64,000 nt of DNA, taken from Nansenia antarctica (Eukaryota > Chordata > Actinopteri > Argentiniformes > Microstomatidae). Under the pieces are notes generated by a model. The model made no database searches and was not told the DNA's origin. It saw nothing but the letters and a program-made list of their open reading frames with translations. The stretch lies in assembly GCA_963989245.1 (NCBI GenBank), contig OZ022349.1, positions 32,395,393 through 32,459,392 on the forward strand. Direction: 5' to 3'. The translations under genes and the position numbers were made by a program. Shown in pieces: positions 22,186 through 34,125 of this stretch (positions are counted from its first letter, which is position 1; each line of letters begins with the position of its first letter).

Positions 22186-23343
22186 TGGAATCGCCCAACA
22201 CCTACGCCCGCATCCTATTCATTGACTTTAGCTCAGCCTTCAATACAATAGTAAATTCAATCTCTTCAATAAACTGGTGGACATGAACATTGACCCCTGC
22301 ATCTGCCACTGGATACGGAGCTTCCTGTGGAAAAGACGACAGCGGGTCAAGATGAACAGCCTTTCATCTCGACCCCTGACCCTCAGCACAGGCGCCCCCC
22401 AGGGCTGCGTCCTCTCACCCTGGCTCTTCTCCCTCTACACCAACCACCTGATATCCCTCCACAGCTCAGTCACCTTTCTGAAATATGCGGATGACACAAC
22501 TATAATCAGACTCATGACAAATAATAATGAAGACCATTATCGCGAGCAGATAGCCCAAGCAGTCACTTGGTGCCTCAACAACAACCTCCAGCTCAACTCA
22601 TCAAAAACACAAGAAATCATCGTAGACTTCAGGCACAGCCCCCCCCCAAAAAAAAACATCAACATCCTTGGAGAACCCATAACCATAACGGACTCCTTCA
22701 AATTCCTTGGCACTCACATCAGCAACTCCCTCAAATGGAACACCAACACAGACTTCATCACCAAAAAAGCCCACCAACGACTATTCTTTCTTAGACAGCT
22801 AAAAATGTTCAAAGTAAAACAAAAACTCCTCCTTCAGTTCTACACCGCCATCATTGAGAGCATACTCACCTCATCTATCACAGTTTGGTACGGCAGCTCG
22901 GACAGTAAATCAAAAAGAAAACTACAGCAAATAGTAAGAAATCATCCAAGATCATCGGCACCCCTCTCCCATCAGTTGAATCACTATATCTCAAACGCAC
23001 CACAAATAGAGCACATAAAATTATCTCTGACCCCTCCCACCCTGCTCACCACCTGTTCCAACTGTTGCCCTCTGGACGGCGCTACCGATCCCTGGCCACC
23101 AAAACATCCTGTTTCAAAAACAGTTTTTTCCCCTCTGCCATAAGGACTCTCAACACCTGACTCACTGCACTTTATAAATTGTATTATGTTCTTGTCTTGT
23201 GGTTATGTGTGTTTATGTCCATGTGATAGTTATGTGCAATGTGTGTATGTTTTTTTGACACTACTGTATTGAGCTGTACCGAAAACAAATTCCACCGACC
23301 TAGGTCGTGTGGTCATTAAACTATTCATTCATTCATTCATTCA
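22186..23343 (+). mobile_element. Truncated Rex1/CR1-like LINE with (ATTC)n tail
   Basis: The plus frames give TYARILFIDFSSAFNTI (RT block A), then, after a small frame break near 22255, GAPQGCVLSPWLFSLYTNHL (block B) and FLKYADDTTIIRL (block C). The rest includes QEIIVDFRHS, FKFLGTHIS and ITVWYGSSDS. The frame is lost around 22940. A 3' UTR and an (ATTC)n tail end at 23343. The same RT subtype occurs on the minus strand at 60200-62835. Clade name by recall only. Confidence 0.82.
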
Positions 23344-23474
23344 TCTAAGGGAAGTACAGAGCCTGTAGAACAGCCTTCCTAGCCAGCTAAGCACAGTACA
23401 GAGCCTGTAGAACAGCCTTCCTAGCCAGCTAAGGGCAGTACAGAGCCTGTAGAACAGCCTTCCTAGCCAGCTAA
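23344..23474. repeat. 42-bp tandem array, part 2
   Basis: Three units of the 42-bp repeat (CAGTACAGAGCCTGTAGAAC...). TAA at 23472-23474 is duplicated at 24605-24607 by the MITE insertion, after which one partial unit follows to about 24622. Confidence 0.88.
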
Positions 23475-24604
23475 TGCGGGGTACACACATAAGGATTTTC
23501 TGCTCGATTTTGGCCCGATTTTCGGATGTCTGAAAACGACAGAAAACGCCCGATTATCAGATGGATCTTAACATTTTCCTATAACAAAATCCTGTGGTGT
23601 GAGGTGTGTTAAGAGTCAATTCTCTTATTTGTGCAATCAACTCTCAATTAATTGTGCAATCAACTCTCCCGACAACCTGCTCGGAAAATGGGCTTGGGGA
23701 ACGACAGATTCCAAACTCTCTAGAGTCTCGTTCCCCAAGCCAGAAATCTCGCGTGAACCCATCCTTTTAATATTGCCTTTAAATTACAAAATAATTAAAT
23801 TAAGATTATATAATGATTAAAGCACTTTGAGCCGCAACGTTTGCAGGAAAAGCGCTATACAAATAAAGTTATTATTATCATTATTATTATTATCTAACGT
23901 AGTACCCTGACTGACCTGTACGAGACAACCATGTGTGACAGGGCAAATAAAGTGCCGAATAATGAAAAGAAGAAGTCAGCTCGCTTCTTGATTGGCGAGC
24001 AGGGTTGCCAGATGGGAATTACATTTTCCACCCTAACCACAGTCTAAAACCGCTAATTCCACCAAACTATCTGGCAACCCTATGGTTTCTGGTCGGAAGT
24101 ATTGAACACATTTCAAATTTACGATTGCCGGCCACGCCCATTTTCTGAGCAGGTTGTCGGGAGAGTTGATTGCACTATCCGGTTGTTAAGTCTGACGTCA
24201 AAAGTGACGTTTAGCCATTTCCGGGTCCTAACCATAAATTCTCCGCACCAGAGTACCAGTGAACTACAGCGGTAGAATGACAGTTTAATCGTTTTTTAGA
24301 CTCGGATCTATTCATACAACAAGGGACACAATACTTTCCCGTTTTCTCCATATTGTCAGGGTATTTGAGCCTCGGAAAAGCGCTATATAAATATAATTAA
24401 TTATTATTATTATTTCGGCATTTCGAAGACAGCGCCTCAGCCAACGTTGGACCCGGAAACACGTCACGACTTAACACACCTCACACCACAGGATTTTGTT
24501 ATAGGAAAATGTTAAGAGCCATCTGACAATCGGGCGTTTTCTGTTGTTTTCAGCCATCCGAAAATCGCTGAAATCGCAGAAAATCCTTATGTGTGTACCC
24601 TGCT
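23475..24604. mobile_element. Harbinger-like foldback MITE
   Basis: The ends are near-perfect inverted repeats about 125 bp long starting TGCGGGGTACACACATAAGG and (inverted) AGCAGGGTACACACATAAGG. TAA is duplicated at both sides, which fits the PIF/Harbinger preference for a 3-bp TWA target. Inside lies a second inverted pair (about 23650-23690 versus 24125-24170, core CCCGACAACCTGCTC), a retroposon tail (23820-23895) and a small palindrome family copy (24001-24081). There is no transposase frame. 1130 bp. Confidence 0.85.
24001..24081. repeat. 81-bp hairpin, GTTGCCAGAT family, copy 1
   Basis: Perfect 13-bp terminal inverted repeats AGGGTTGCCAGAT/ATCTGGCAACCCT enclose 55 bp of C/A-rich sequence with ACCCTAACC-type motifs. 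Related units are at 53627-53713 and 59667-59767. A miniature inverted-repeat element is likely. Confidence 0.75.
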
Positions 24605-24607
24605 TAA

Positions 24608-24792
24608 GGGCAGTACAGACCCTGGACTCTTGACAGGCCTAAAAACCGTTTTTATTCAAAAAGGCCTTTGACTGTTAGAACCTGTGATCATTCTTGTGAT
24701 ATATGTTTTTAGGTTGTTTTGTTTTTACAGTTGTTTTTCTCTCTGTAGCACTCTGAGATTCTTTTGAATGAAAAGTGCAATACAAATAAATG

Positions 24793-24834
<42 letters not shown>

Positions 24835-24835
24835 C
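24608..24835 (+). mobile_element. LINE 3' end with (ATT)n tail
   Basis: The left part reads LKNRFYSKRPLT-like C-terminal RT codons (about 24638-24672), then a T-rich 3' UTR, GTAGCACTCTGAGATTC, AAAAGTGCAATACAAATAAA and (ATT)n at 24797-24833. 5' truncated. Confidence 0.6.
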
Positions 24836-25384
24836 CTCCGATGTCTACCTCCACCAGCCTCCCCTGGTATTCTACCTACCCCAGCATCCCCTGGTGTTCT
24901 ACCTCCACCAGCCTCCCCTGGTGTTCTACCTCCCCCAGCCTCCCCTGGTGTTCTACCTCCCCCAGCCTCCCCTGGTGTTCTACCTCCCCCAGCCTCCCCT
25001 GGTGTTCTACCTCCCCCAGCCTCCCCTGGTGTTCTACCTCCCCCAGCCTCCCCTGGTGTTCTACCTCCCCCAGCCTCCCCTGGTGTTCTACCTCCCCCAG
25101 CCTCCCCTGGTGTTCTACCTCCCCCAGCCTCCCCTGGTGTTCTACCTCCCCCAGCCTCCCCTGGTGTTCTACCTCCCTCAGACTCCCCTGGTGTTCTACC
25201 TCCACCAGCCTCCCCTGGTGTTCTACCTCCCCCAGCCTCCCCTGGTGTTCTACCTCCCCCAGCCTCCCCTGGTGTTCTACCTCCCTCAGCCTCTCCTGGT
25301 GTTCTACCTCCCCCAGCCTCCCCTGGTGTTCTACCTCCCCCAGCCTCTCCTGGTGTTCTACCTCCCCCAGTCTCTCCTGCACCA
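24836..25384. repeat. 27-bp minisatellite
   Basis: About 20 units of CTACCTCCCCCAGCCTCCCC plus TGGTGTT. The 27-bp period is a multiple of three, so all three plus frames and one minus frame stay open for 170-340 codons (for example PPPASPGVL repeats). Codon-neutral substitution patterns are absent and the frames run on into simple repeats, so I treat it as non-coding. Confidence 0.92.
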
Positions 25385-25450
25385 GAGAGGGTTTACAGGC
25401 AGGAAGGACGTATTACAGAAGGTTGTTTTCAGTGGACGCCCTCATCTACA

Positions 25451-25496
25451 GTGTGTGTGTGTGTGTGTGCTCTCTCTCCCTCTCCCTCTCCCTCTC

Positions 25497-25563
<67 letters not shown>

Positions 25564-25680
25564 CTTTGTCAACTCAGGCGCACACGCATGCACACACACA
25601 CACACGCACACGCACACACTCACACTCACACTCACACTCACACTCACACTCACACTCACACACGCACACACACACGCACG

Positions 25681-25729
<49 letters not shown>

Positions 25730-25733
25730 ATGC
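25451..25733. repeat. (CT)n then (CA)n microsatellites
   Basis: GT (25451-25468), CT (25470-25560) and CA with CACT and CGCA variants (25590-25733). Pure simple sequence. Confidence 0.95.
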
Positions 25734-25841
25734 AGGAGTCCTCCAGCCCTCTTCATAGAGCCCTGCCAGTGAACAGAACCTCTTGATGGGGTTTGAGGGG
25801 TTCTTATCAAAGTCACCCCTCATTACCAGCGTTATCTGGGG

Positions 25842-25914
25842 GAGGAGGGAGGGAGGGAGGGAAGGAGGCAGGGAGGGAGGGAAGGAGGGAGGGAGGGAAG
25901 GAGGGAGGGAGGGC
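25842..25914. repeat. (GGGA)n tract
   Basis: GGGAGGGAGGGAAGG repeats. The plus strand has many G-triplet runs spaced by one or two bases, so it is G-quadruplex-prone. Confidence 0.9.
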
Positions 25915-25993
25915 GTCCTTTTTGAAAACCCTTGGCACAGACAGATTGTCCCAGACACGACATTCGACCACTTCACATTCATATGGTAAAAAG

Positions 25994-27310
25994 CAGTGGC
26001 GGCTGGCCGATAGAGGGCGCTGGGGCGCCGCCCCCACCTTCACTTCCTAGTTGCGATTTGTAAAAGTTTTTTTTTTAAATAAACATTGTTTATTCACAAA
26101 ATGCGGCTGATATTCTGTCGGCGCCTATCAGCATTCATTAAAAATCCTCCAATACAATAAACATTTTATCTGTGTGTGTGTAAAATTCACTGTTAAAATA
26201 CATAGGGGGAGGAGTCGGGTCGCCGATCGAATGCAAGTCAATCGCAGGCCAAATACTTTTCGCTTACACGTGAGCTGTAGCAGCGCTCCAATTGGCTGTC
26301 TCTATTTCTCGGCCGGGGCGCAAAAAGTTGCGTCCTGAATATCCGGTTGTAATAGCAGACAATGCATTATGCTGAGGACTTCCGACTTCCGGGCTTCCGG
26401 AGTATTTTAAATGAACATTCGTAATGTCTGTCTCTGATGTTCATGGTCAATTAAATCAGCCTATTTTGTGCAACTAATAATGTTCACGCTAATGGGTTAA
26501 CCGAGCAGCCTCGCACCTAACGTGCAAGCACCGAGCTTCGAACTATTCATAGCAATATGCGCGGGGCAAAAATAATCTATTGCCTCTAAAATCACCACGA
26601 ACAGAACGGCGGAGGTACGGGTAAACAGGGCTCATGTTCTGTCATCAAAGGTAAGAGCTGTTTTTCTTTAACTCAACTGATAGCATTACCTTGCTGTTGT
26701 TGTTTACCGAATGCTCCATCTGACTGTCACACTGTGATTGTACTTGTGTAAACAGTTAATGAGTAACGTTAGCCGGTTTTGTGCGTGTCCTCTCATAGGC
26801 CTACTTCAGTGGTGTAGTCTAGTTTTTTCTAGCGGGTATACTGTGATTTTTCCCTCCCAGCCTCATATTGTTCATAAACATACATCTGCGCTCCCTGTCT
26901 AACGTTATATATATATAACATGACATGTTATAAGGCTGATCTGTGCATGATATTGCTGCATTCTGACATATTTCATGTCGCATCTCCCCCCTTTGATGGT
27001 ATATGAGCTATAGTCAGTCGCAATGGTCCAAAATTCAAGTGCTTCGTAACACAGACGGGGTGAATTTCATGAATGAAAGTGAAAGTTCTGTCACAAAACG
27101 CCGTTACGTATCCTCACACATGTTTAAGTGGGTATTGCGTGGGTAAAGTGAAATTACGTCTTTGTTTTGAGCGCCGGTGCGCGTTTTATGCGCGTGCACG
27201 CGAAAAAAAAATCGCGCGCGCGAAACAGGACCCCCCCGCCACTAATGTGAAAAATCCTGGAGGAAACACTGCTGTGCCCCACCCAAAAAAATTTGCACCA
27301 GCCGCCACTG
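25994..27310. mobile_element. Non-autonomous hAT
   Basis: The termini are CAGTGGCGGCTGG and its inverse CCAGCCGCCACTG. An exact 8-bp duplication GTAAAAAG is at 25986-25993 and 27311-27318. The interior (1317 bp) has no transposase frame. It is GC-poor centrally and carries a CpG-rich end near 27170-27235. A deletion derivative of a hAT is the best reading. Confidence 0.92.
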
Positions 27311-27318
27311 GTAAAAAG

Positions 27319-28553
27319 GCCTCCGTCCTCTCTCGCACCTTGCTCCACTCCAGGCAATGAGTCTATAGGCCCAATTCCAATTCTCTTTTCTACCACTTCG
27401 GCTCATTTTGGAGTCACTCGCTTTGGAGCCAAGGCCTCCGAACAGAGCCACAAGCCGTAGTGGTTCCCCTAAGAAATGGGACAACCCTTCACAACTGATA
27501 CATCATCGTATCGTAGAAAAGCATTGACGCTCGCGATTCATTCACAACACTATCAATCGATCAAACAAGTCATCAAATAAAAAAGAACAATGCTTCATTA
27601 TCAGACCATGACAGAATCTAACCTGTATGAAACCTGTGCTCCTATGCTGCCGGTCTGCACTGATATAAGACAAGAGTGCAACAACTTCGCGGCTGAACTT
27701 TAGTTACATTTACGGCGTCATATGCCATCAAAGGGAAACATGGAAAAATGCATGACTTACAGATTTATTTTTATGACGTTACGAAATCCGATGTGACAGG
27801 AACGCTGGAGAAACAGCCGCTGTCCACTGCATTAGTTAACTCCATCAGAAATGGCACATCCATCGATAATATTACATAATAACAACTGCTCGGATTAGAT
27901 TGCCGGTTGTTTTGGTATAATAACAACTATAGTGTCATATACCACCAAGGGGGGGAAATTCGTGCCTATCATGCTGTCAAACACCACAGGTAATAATTTA
28001 TTTCTAAATAAACATGATTGTACATCTCTGAAATGTAAATCACACACCGATGTATTTCTATGGGGAAGGCTGTGCTTGACACTTCCATGGGACTGATGTC
28101 GGGGTAGCGGAACACGATGACTGTCAGCCTGTGACAAACGCGCAGATATGAGTGCTCCGGTGTCCTGCTGGCTCTGGTGTCCTGCCCGCTGTCCCGAGCG
28201 CGCTGGACTGTGGAACTTTCTATGTTAAGCATGTTGTTATGCTTGTTGTAAAGAAAAGGTCTATAATGCATTGAAATGACATTAAACTAAGATAATACGA
28301 TGGTTATCAGAATTTTTCAAGTCTTTAATTACAAGTAATTCCAGAAAAAGTAAATGACATTTCAGGCTCGCTTCGTATTTACGAGAGTGAAAATAACATT
28401 TCTGTAGATGATTCGCAATGCATGCCGGAAGGGAGTCTCATGGCTCCGAATGGAACGTGGGTCTAGATTTTCTCCAAATGGAGCCATGGAAAACCCTAGC
28501 CCTAGCCCTAACACTCCATGTAAAATTAATTGGGACGCCACTACCCCGACAGT
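27319..28553. other. Unassigned 1.2-kb interval
   Basis: No gene is supported; all frames are short. The motif GGCCCAATTCCAATTCTC near 27370 and CCCTAGCCCTAGCCCTAAC with TTAATTGGGACGCC near 28495-28540 look like degenerate, mutually inverted element ends, as in some fish foldback transposons. I could not define termini or a target duplication. Confidence 0.4.
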
Positions 28554-28630
28554 CCCTATAGTGAATCTATAGTCTATAGTGAGTCTATAGTTTATAGTGG
28601 CCATGAGTCTATAGTGAGTCTATAGTCTAT
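28554..28630. repeat. GAGTCTATAGT minisatellite, left of ISL2EU
   Basis: Irregular repeats of CTATAGTGAGTCTATAGT with GTGGCCATGA spacers. The same motif continues at 37241, so the large transposon has split one array. Ends in AT, the probable 2-bp target. Confidence 0.85.
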
Positions 28631-28719
28631 TCATAGCTTTCATGTGACGTCACAGCATAGTGGAAACGCCCACCTGACGGGCAAAAGGCACTGCCTGTGA
28701 AGTTGGTTAGAAAACAATC

Positions 28720-31700
28720 ATGCCAGATAGTTGCTGTGCAATCGTGTGTACAAACCGGCGAGGAGATAGGCCTGGGTTGTGTCCTTATAGGATACCGAGT
28801 GAAAAAGAAAATAAAGAGAGGAGAAATGTGTGGATTAATGCCATCAAACGAAGTGTACCAGGAGCGGGACAGAAAGAATGGATGCCATCAAAGCACACAC
28901 GTCTGTGCAGCGAACATTTCATCAAAGGTAAGTTAGCTAAAGTAATAGCAGATAGTGTACAGATAATGGCTAGATAATGTACAGATAATGGCTAAATGCT
29001 TTGCAATTGTAGCTAATTATATTAATTAGCTACAATTGCAAAGCATTTAGCCATTATCTGTACATAGCTAACGTTAATCATTTCTGCATGGTTTGTTTAG
29101 GTGGCTTGCCAAAAGGTTGCTAACGTTAGCACTAGCTACTAATGCCGTAACGTTATTATCGCCTTGATTCATAGGTTTCAAATCTGACGACCCTTTGTCT
29201 ACTGACTGGGTTCCATCAGTGTTCTCGCACACATCACCCAACAAGAAGAGGAAAAGGGAGAAAGCAATGGACAGGTACGAGCAGCACAACAAAATGAAAA
29301 AGCGTGAGGAGAAGCAGCAAGATGCAGCTGCCCCAGCACTGCCAGATCAAAGCCTACCTGACATGGAGCCAGAGCTACCTGCTCCTGAGGCTGAGCAGTG
29401 TAGCAACAACAGGTGCAAGGATAATGTTGCAAGACTAGAGAGGGAATGCAACTACCTTAGGGAAGAGAACCGTCGGCTGAAGGACATGATCAAATTAAGT
29501 ACATTTGATGAAGCCACCTTAGAAAATGATGATGAAAAAGTGATAACAATGACTGGAATGCCCACCTATGCCAAATTACACGTTGTTTATATGTTTGTCT
29601 TCTCCCTGTTACCAACTGGTACAATCCTCTCTCCTTTCCAACAACTTGTCTTAACCCTTATGAGCAGGGGCGCCGCTAGAGATTCTGGGCCCCATGACAG
29701 AATATCATTTTGGGCCCCCCCACCTAAACCACCCATCAACCTAAACCCAGTTGAAGTTGATGAACTATTGATGCACTGCAAGAAATCCAATGATGGACGT
29801 CTTTTGTAAATGTAATTTAAAATTACAGTTAATACAGGAATCAACAATTCAGCAAAGAAATCTCAACATTCTTTAACTTATTAAATTAAGACTTGAACAA
29901 CACAAGGACAAAAGTATAATTAAATGAAGATTGGAACCCAATTATAAAAGTATAAATCACACAAAAAGTAAAAAATATAATTTTAATGGGGTGGTATTGT
30001 GTCTAAATAAATGTAGATCTTGTAAAGATCAGTTGGCCATAATACTGTCAGGATTAGATCAATGAAGAATTACAGCAGAGAGATATTTACTGACTCAGCA
30101 TTGCTTGTTTCACACAAAGACAAACGTGTCTTATACAAGAGGGAGCAACACAGACATGGTGCCAGCGAAATTGAATGTGAAATGGGAAGATTTTTATTTT
30201 TACACTGCGGCAGTACTGTGGAATAGTATACCTGGAGAGCTAAAAACTATATCTAGCCTAATGCACAACGATTCAAGATAGGAGTAAAGAGATCAAATCA
30301 AATCAAAGCTAAACGCTGGGCCTTCTTAGTAGCAACATCTTTAATAAGATCCTTGAAATCTAGTGATGAAGCCAACTTGCTGTGCTGCTGTCATTGTCCT
30401 TTGTTACTTCTTGCTCTTCTTCTTCTGCCTCTTTACCTCTGCTCTCCTCTCTGGCTGCCTTGCTTGAAGAGGGCCCTGGCATGGAGTATCCATAGGTACA
30501 TAATTCATAATATGTCCTATAATAGTATTAACATAATAATACATACATTACACCAGATTAGCTAACTTAGATGTTATCTAGCTAGCTAACAATATTATTA
30601 AGATGCCAGTGGTCAATGTTATTGCAATTACTGGAAGAACTATTAACTAAATATGAATATTAGCTAAAGTTGTATTCAATGCTTGCATGGTAATGCAGCA
30701 TACATTAAAATATTCAAAATATGTTTGTTAACCCCAAACTCCTACTGCTCACCTCCTTCTCCTTCAACTGGGAGGTGGGTTGAGGGAAGGAGTCCTGATC
30801 CTGAAACTGCATCTGTGCATGACGTGATTAGCATGTAACATTATACTAGTTAGCTAGCTAGCTATAGCAAGAGTGCATAGCTGCTGGATACAAATTCACT
30901 GAGCTCTAATAACCTATATTTGGACCAAAATTGCACTCATCTCATACATTTAACTGAAATTATACTGACAGTGCACTGTAAGTTAACTTTACTTGAAGTT
31001 AATGTTAATTAGCTATAGCGAGCTAACTAGATCATCCACGCAGTGATTAGATCACTAAACCACTGTTGTCTAGATAGATAGCCTACATGTTATGGGCCCC
31101 AAAAGAAGGTCTGTGAATGAATACCCTTCTTCTTCTTTTTTTTTACTTTGTGACTAGCTGTCGCCCTTTTTTGTCACTCTCCTCGTTCTTTACTTTTACT
31201 TTTCTCTTTTGAGACCCTGACTTTGGCTTTGCCGTTCACGACATCGTCTCTCTCCTTGTCAGAATATTTGCGGTAATGTTCCTCTAGTCTAGTCTAGCAG
31301 CTCGCGCGCGGTGGACTGAACCATGCAATGAATAAATAGAGGGGTAAATAATAAGGCTTAATTTTGTTAAACATAGAGAATAATACATAGAATTATAATT
31401 TGAATTCGGCTACATTAACGTCCTTATGATAATAATAATAATATTATTTATAAATATAATATATATTTTTTTAAAGATTCTCATGGCCCTCTGTCAGTGC
31501 TGGGCCCTTAGAATCGTCCTAACTTACCACCCCCTTAGCGGCGCCCCTGCTTATGAGACTCAAAATGAACCTGCCCCTTGCATTGCTTAGCTGCATCTTT
31601 AGAGTCTCCGTTCCAACTGCTAGCAGAACATTTAGAAACACCATTGATGCATTGAATGCCAAGCTTGTTCCAGCACTTGTGTTTTGGCCAAATAGAGATG

Positions 31701-32296
31701 AACTAATGCTGTCAATGCCTATGGTATTTAGACAGGTCTTTCGTAGATGTGCTTGTATAATTGACTGCTTCGAGATATTTATTGAAAAGCCTGGAGACCC
31801 AAGAGCAAGAGCACAGACATATTCAAATTACAAACACAACCATACCATAACATATCTTATTGGTATCACACCACAAGGAACTGTTTCTTTTATATCTAAC
31901 GGATGGGGTGGTAGAACATCCGACAAACACCTGACTGAAAGATGTGGGTTTTTGGATAAACTTAACCCAGGGGATGTTATATTGGCAGATCGAGGATTTG
32001 ATGTAGCAGATTCAGTTGGTCTTTTCAATGCACAACTTAAGATCCCAGCATTTACAAGGGGCAAAAAGCAACTGAGTCCAGTAGAGTTGGAGTCCACACG
32101 AGGGCTTGCATCTGTCAGAATCCACGTGGAGAGGGTCATTGGTGAGGCCCGAAATAGATACACCATCCTTCAGAGTAGAATTGGAATTCAAATGTGTGAA
32201 GCTGAACATCCTCATGCTCTTACACCTCTAGACAAGATAGTGCAAGTGTGCTGCGCTCTGATAAATGTTGCTCCCTCTATTGTTCCTTTGGGTTAG
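28720..32296 (+). CDS. THAP-domain DDE transposase of ISL2EU-like element
   Basis: Exon 1 is 28720-28927, with ATG 28720. It encodes a THAP finger: C6 and C10, P26, W38, P56, C63 and H66 with F67. The donor is GTAAG at 28928 and the acceptor ATAG ends at 29174. Exon 2 (29175 onward) has a basic KKRKREK stretch and a coiled coil (ARLERECNYLREENRRLKDM), then a helix-rich region. It is cut by a hAT at 29665 and resumes at 31558 in the same frame. The catalytic core is DDE_4-like: IDCFEIFIEKP (Asp), HNHTITYLIGITPQG, GWGGRTSD, ILADRGFD (Asp) and HVERVIGEARNRY (Glu). TAG at 32294. THAP would bind the element ends and DDE would cut and join. The only visible break is the hAT insertion. Confidence 0.85.
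28978..29066. repeat. Near-perfect palindrome in the transposase intron
   Basis: TGTACAGATAATGGCTAAAT and its inverted copy close a hairpin with arms of about 42 bp and a 3-bp centre (TAT), centred at about 29021. A shorter direct copy, TGTACAGATAATGGCTAGAT, sits just upstream at 28958. It lies within the THAP intron (28928-29174). Confidence 0.88.
29665..31549. mobile_element. Non-autonomous hAT inside the transposase gene
   Basis: The termini are CAGGGGCGCCGCTAG and, inverted, CAGGGGCGCCGCTAAG. The 8-bp duplication CTTATGAG is at 29657-29664 and 31550-31557. The interior has no transposase frame; 'GGGCCCC' blocks occur near both ends. Because the duplicated site is 8 bp and the frame resumes after it, removal of element plus one copy of the site would leave the host frame uninterrupted. 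Confidence 0.93.
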
Positions 32297-33672
32297 TACC
32301 TACATGGATAAAGCTGTATATGGTACGCACATCCACGGGTGCTGGGTGAATAGAATAAACTAGGAAATAGGATGTCCCGCACACCGTAGAAGATTTCTTT
32401 GTATGCCTCATCACAAATGTGTACATTTCATTTGGAAAAACTGCATATTCTTATGTACATTTAATTAAATAAAAAAACTGAACATGTACTGAAAGTTTGT
32501 TTTATTTTAATTTTTATTGTTTTATTAAATATTAACATCTGAACATTTTTGTCCTTTGTGCTGTGTATACCATAGAATGAATGAAGACATGTCAAGGTTT
32601 GTTCAGTTTTTTCTGCTCCCTCTTCTGTTTAGCTAGTTCTCTTTTACAGTCACTGCATTTCCAACATGATCGTTTTATGTTAGTGGTGTCTATCTTTAAG
32701 CAAGCGCTGTGAATGTATTGTGTTTTACAGATCCCTGATGTACACTCAAGTATGTCATCAGTAGGCAGGACAGGCATTCCACAGTAACAACTCTTGCCTT
32801 CAGCTGGTTTGGTGGCATGTGATGCTAGAACAGGAGCTGTGAAGACTTTACCTACTAGCTCTGGAATTACACAGGTCCTGACAAATGTGTGGACCATCTC
32901 GCAGATAATGTCAAAGAAGTCTGAATCAGGCAGAACTCTCTCAATGTACATTTCTTCTGTGTCTGCTGTCCCTGGTCCCCAAACAGCGAAGTCACAGTAG
33001 CTTGCTTCTGTCAGGTGAATTTGGGTCTGGACCTAATAATAAATAATGCATTATATTTAGTCAACTTGAAATGAAAGTAACAATTGCGATGCTTTACACC
33101 AGCAAATATAAAAACAGATTGATTTTTTTTAAATCACCTGACAATAGTACTGATGGTCCCTCTTTAGTGATAGTTTGCCCTCAGTCAGTTGTAGACAAAA
33201 CGTGCTGTCTCTGCTTTTCTCCACCATTGTGGTACCCTGAAGGCTGCTGGGTGCCTTAACCTCCAACACACCCATGTCATGGCAGTCACATGTTAGGACA
33301 CCATCAGGTGATGCCCCTAACCAAGGATATTTGGGGGTGATGAACAGCCCTGCTTTGTTAACAGTGAGGTTGGTGTGTTGGCTCTCCGTGAGCTTGGTGT
33401 ATTTCTTAACAACCTCTTCTTCATGTTCAACACCCCATCTAAAAACAACACAAACAGTGTGTCTTAGCAATTTATGGTAATAGCTTACATGTTTACCACA
33501 ACAAAGTGCACAGCTAATATGACAGCAATGAACACAGCTCGTATCACAGTAACATTACTGAGGGATCATCATATACTCATTGTACATCGAGAAAGGTGAT
33601 GGGGGATGAAGATTTAGGGGGAATGGTGGAGTGGTGGCCTGGAATGAACAATGCAGGGCCATCACTCTAGAG

Positions 33673-33777
33673 CAGGGGTGCTCACACTTTTTGGAACCAA
33701 GATCTACTTTTCAAGTAGCCAGTCTGCCAAGATCTACCAGTCTAGTTTCAACATCGCAAACGTACATGCACGTACTA

Positions 33778-33828
<51 letters not shown>

Positions 33829-33925
33829 CCCAGCCTGCATAGTAAACTCACAATACACTTTCCCTCTCTCTGTCACACAGCCACAGGAGAAGACCATCAC
33901 AAACCCTCCCTCTTTGCTATTCTCG

Positions 33926-33982
<57 letters not shown>

Positions 33983-34052
33983 TTGCCAGTCTGCATAGGG
34001 AGCCATAGCACAAACCCTCCCTCTCTCTCCCCCTCTCTCTCTCTCTCTCTCA

Positions 34053-34125
<73 letters not shown>

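Noticed and set aside
24764..25786. A proline-rich 340-codon protein
   Set aside because: It is the 27-bp minisatellite running into CT and CA repeats, and all three frames are open.
27370..28540. A Kolobok-type foldback transposon
   Set aside because: The two suspected ends (AATTCCAATTCTC and TTAATTGGGACGCC) match too poorly, and no TTAA duplication could be placed.
29665..29809. Continuation of the THAP transposase C-terminus past 29665
   Set aside because: This is reading into the hAT insertion; the genuine frame resumes at 31558.
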